From Cymbidium sinense (lineage: Eukaryota > Streptophyta > Magnoliopsida > Asparagales > Orchidaceae): a stretch of 64,000 bases of DNA. Shown in pieces: positions 61,373-64,000 of the stretch; the first letter of the stretch is position 1; each line of letters starts with the position of its first letter. The position numbers and the translations under genes were made by a program. Where the stretch lies: positions 153,227,009 through 153,291,008 of the forward strand of contig CM038216.1 in the NCBI GenBank assembly GCA_021442155.1, in the 5' to 3' direction. A model generated the notes under the pieces. It did not search any database, was not told where the DNA came from, and saw nothing but the letters and a program-made list of their open reading frames with translations.

Positions 61373-61699
61373 TTGTAAAAATTGGCACACCTAGGAGAGG
61401 GGGTGAATTGATTTATTTTAAAAAATTTCTTAAAAAGAAAAATCAAATCAAATCTTAATTGTTCATCAAGTGAGAAATCTTAATAGTATAAAACTAACAA
61501 ACCAAACTCAATAAAAGGAGCAGCTAAAAGATAATAGAAAGAATAGAAAAGAGTTACGTAGATTACAATGATTCGATCCAACTAGCCTACGTCCACTCTT
61601 CATATCTCTTCCATAAATCCACTAACTCGTTGGGCTAACACATAATTTTTATGATATTATAATTTATTACATAAGTATCAAACAAAAATTTGTAAGATT

Positions 61700-63550
61700 A
61701 CAAAATTGTAATATCAATTATAAATAAACTAATATTTTATTATTATTATTATTTGAAAATAATATTTTCTAAATTTTATTTTAAAAGGAAAAAATTAAAT
61801 TGAAATAATAGACATATTGCCAAACATAAAACAAGTACATAATTTTTTTTAAAAATTCATATCTATTCTTAATAATAAACATTCATGATCATTTATTTTA
61901 TTTATACATGATTACAATGAGTTTTAGATACATATCAATAAATTCTAATATTTTTCTATGCAAGGTATCATCTTCTTAAAGTCTTAATATTTATGATGAG
62001 CATAAAATTATTACACTACAAGTATGTTTAAGAAAACTTTCTTGCTGATTTACTATTAAATAACAATTACAATCATATTTAGCTTTTATTTTCTTGATAC
62101 TTTTTAAAAATTTTGAGATGAGAAGCAAATTTTTACAATTAATGTTCTATTTTGAAATAGCTTTTCATTGTTATTGTCCATTGAAAGTTCTATATTTTGT
62201 TGATCTCAAGTACATATCGAGATTTTGGCTGATAATTTCAAGCAAATTTTATGTAAGAAATAAAAATATCACTATGACACTTTAAGCATATAAGGTCTAG
62301 GCTTCTAATTTAGAAAATGTGTTGAGTGTGTCATGTTTGAGAATTTCTTAAAATAAAAATAGCAAGGATATACAAGGAAAGAAAGTGATGAGAAAATATC
62401 CTCTATATATATGTCATTATAATAGGTATTTTTAACAAAATTTTTTAAATATATCATAGTAAGTCTTACTAATAATCAAAATAATTGTTAAAAATTGAAA
62501 TTTATTACTTTATTATAATCAAAATATAAATTTAATAGATTTAACATGTATCTATAAAATTTTGCAGGCCTTCACAAATTTACATGTCATTATAGATCTT
62601 GCACAACTCAATAAAAAATTAGATGATTGTGATCTTAGAAAATTAATTTTAATGGGCATCTGATAATCTTTATAAGTCTTTGTTAAGCACTTGGTAGGTT
62701 CTATAACATTAATAGATCTCCATAAAGCTACTATGGGTCATATATATTTTTTCATAATCTCTAATCTTTAAGGGACTTATTAAACCCAAAATTTAAGTAA
62801 TTTTGAAAGATAACAAATAAAAAAATGTAAATAATGATATTTAATTATCTTTATGATTAATATAAAATCTTAAGGCATATATGCATGTGTGTGTGTGTGT
62901 GTGTATAGGTGTAAATTGGAACTTAAGAGTCTTGACTAATCTTTGAACACTCTATGGGAGCTCTAAAGTTCATTGATAAGTCAAGTGAGGATTCAAAAGG
63001 ATCCAAATGGTTTAAGTTTGGCTTTCCATGATCAAAGAGTTGTCCAAGAAAAAAAATCAAGAGACCTACTAGTCAATTCATGTATAATCAACTTATAAAC
63101 ATTATAGGGAGAATTTCATTTAAACTATTGGAGCTTATGTGGTCAAATTTATTTAATGGGTCCAAAAGTGGTAAGGTTTTAACTGTATGTGTTCAGCTTA
63201 AGGGGCATGCATATTAGGCCAATGGGGTGAACATAAGGGTAAATTAAGCTTAAATGAATTTTGATTGGATGATTAGTCCCATTAAAAAGGGTTATGTGAA
63301 CCTTAGTAGTCAATTAAGCTACATTGGGCCAATTGAGATTAGTTGCCTTAACCAAGGGGAGATCAAAAGCTTAATCCATTTTTGGGCTTTCATTCAAATT
63401 AATTAAATGCTTTGGTTCAAACAATTTGATTTAATTAGCTAGTTTAGCTTAAAAGGTTCCATTCATGTCAAACTATCATAATAATTTGTGAAATGAGCAT
63501 AGTAAAGTGTTAGTTAAGCTAAAGTCATCTATAACTAATTAATTAGAAGA
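61700..63550. other. AT-rich interval, no gene
   Basis: The first few hundred bases are probably the rest of the right copia LTR. A (GT)n run lies at 62886-62905. No coding sequence recognised. Confidence 0.4.
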
Positions 63551-63555
63551 GTATT

Positions 63556-64000
63556 TTAAGTTTGGTTTATATTAATTAGGTTATGTTGATCAAAGTGGTT
63601 TAAATGGCTTTAAAGGGTTAATTTATGTAAACTATGGTTATATGGACCAATTGGCATATGTTGATTTATTAAAACATTTCTAAGGAAATAAAATAATCAA
63701 TTTGATCAATAAGATAAAATTTGTTCTATATGTCAAATAAGCTCATTTAGGACTAATTGGGTTAACTAGCCCAACTAGGCTACACCAAGGATTTATTTAA
63801 TTTTATTAGATTATTTTCAATCTTATAGGTCCTACTCAAAGAGTTGGACAAGATTAATTTGTCTTAATATAAATTATATATTAATATTAACCTAATGTGA
63901 TCTTATTTGATAAAGATAAAATTCAACGTGCTGCGACTTACTCCAATTGTCAAAAATGATCAATTCACTTAGGATTTAGTATTTTAAAACTATGAAAGAG
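63556..64000 (+). repeat. Dispersed repeat, copy B (runs off the window)
   Basis: Same-orientation partner of 16485-16995. It still matches at the last base, so the repeat continues beyond the window. Confidence 0.7.

Larger units (their letters stand above)
54836..61700 (-). mobile_element. Sirevirus-like Ty1/copia retrotransposon, decayed
   Basis: On the plus strand both flanks carry the same LTR edge: tgtaagaattgacacact at 54836 and tgtaaaaattggcacacc at 61374, each followed by a gggggtgaattg phrase and further similarity for about 200 bp. Internal order on the minus strand is gag (60886-60698, VNKTLLCLPEPWDAKF), a damaged zinc knuckle (CYKCKKKKR, near 60.46 kb), gag-pol/integrase (59543-59349, LLNISELYDKGFNV; 58843-58652, LNKTSYKLLKYKTPNLSHLH), RT (58090-57930, LEAIRWLLTF, MDVKSAFLNGVI), catalytic region near 57.72 kb, and RNase H (57469-57278; 57130-56945, CDNTSVIYITKILIQHSHVK). 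The right LTR outer edge was not resolved. Many stops. Confidence 0.85.

Overview
The window looks like nuclear DNA from a flowering plant. It is very AT-rich, crowded with plant-type transposable elements (Ty3/gypsy, Ty1/copia, RTE-type LINE, Mutator-like, SINE, MITE) and long (TA)n, (GA)n and (TTA)n microsatellites, and holds one intact intron-rich plant gene. A monocot with large introns (palm-like, for example) is possible, but nothing here proves it. No bacterial, plastid or mitochondrial features, rRNA genes or functional tRNA genes were found.

The one convincing host gene is on the minus strand, from the ATG at 54087 to the stop at 25876. It is a BRIZ-type ubiquitin E3 ligase (BRAP2 domain, RING-H2, UBP-type zinc finger, coiled coil). 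I rebuilt 12 exons with GT-AG junctions and continuous phase, giving a 1497-nt CDS for 498 residues. Exons 1-4 cluster at 53.2-54.1 kb, exon 5 is alone at 37.8 kb, exons 6-10 lie at 28.2-30.2 kb and exons 11-12 at 25.9-26.4 kb. Introns 4 (15.4 kb) and 5 (7.6 kb) interrupt the RING domain.

Layout. 1-4.2 kb: AT-rich, no gene. 4.2-4.5 kb: RTE LINE reverse-transcriptase fragment (+). 4.7-9.5 kb: decayed Mutator-like transposase with a plant mobile domain (PMD) reading frame downstream of it (-), and a GC-rich leader-like segment at 9.9-10.2 kb. 10.4-10.8 kb: TA tract and a MITE. 12.5-15.2 kb: decayed Ty3/gypsy (-). 16.4-21.3 kb: a second decayed Ty3/gypsy (+) and a dispersed repeat. 21.4-23.6 kb: a pair of diverged direct repeats resembling LTRs. 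24.2-24.5 kb: tRNA-derived SINE with a TA tail and target-site duplication.

BRIZ introns. Intron 10 holds a CpG-rich non-autonomous transposon candidate. Intron 5 holds a repeat related to one in intron 4, an inverted-repeat-rich element with a 64-bp tandem duplication, and an RTE 3' end. Intron 4 holds a 56-bp duplication, a CpG-rich segment with a TATA box, a 2.7-kb decayed RTE LINE, a degenerate GCGCCGAGGCGCT-motif array and a copia fragment.

Upstream of the gene. A TA-rich MITE-like element starts about 100 bp before the start codon. Beyond it lies a decayed Sirevirus-like copia element (-), with recognisable LTR edges and a primer-binding site. The right end repeats a sequence from 16.5 kb. 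I saw no convincing undescribed system; the most unusual items are the split RING gene, the MITE at its promoter and the MULE-PMD cassette.
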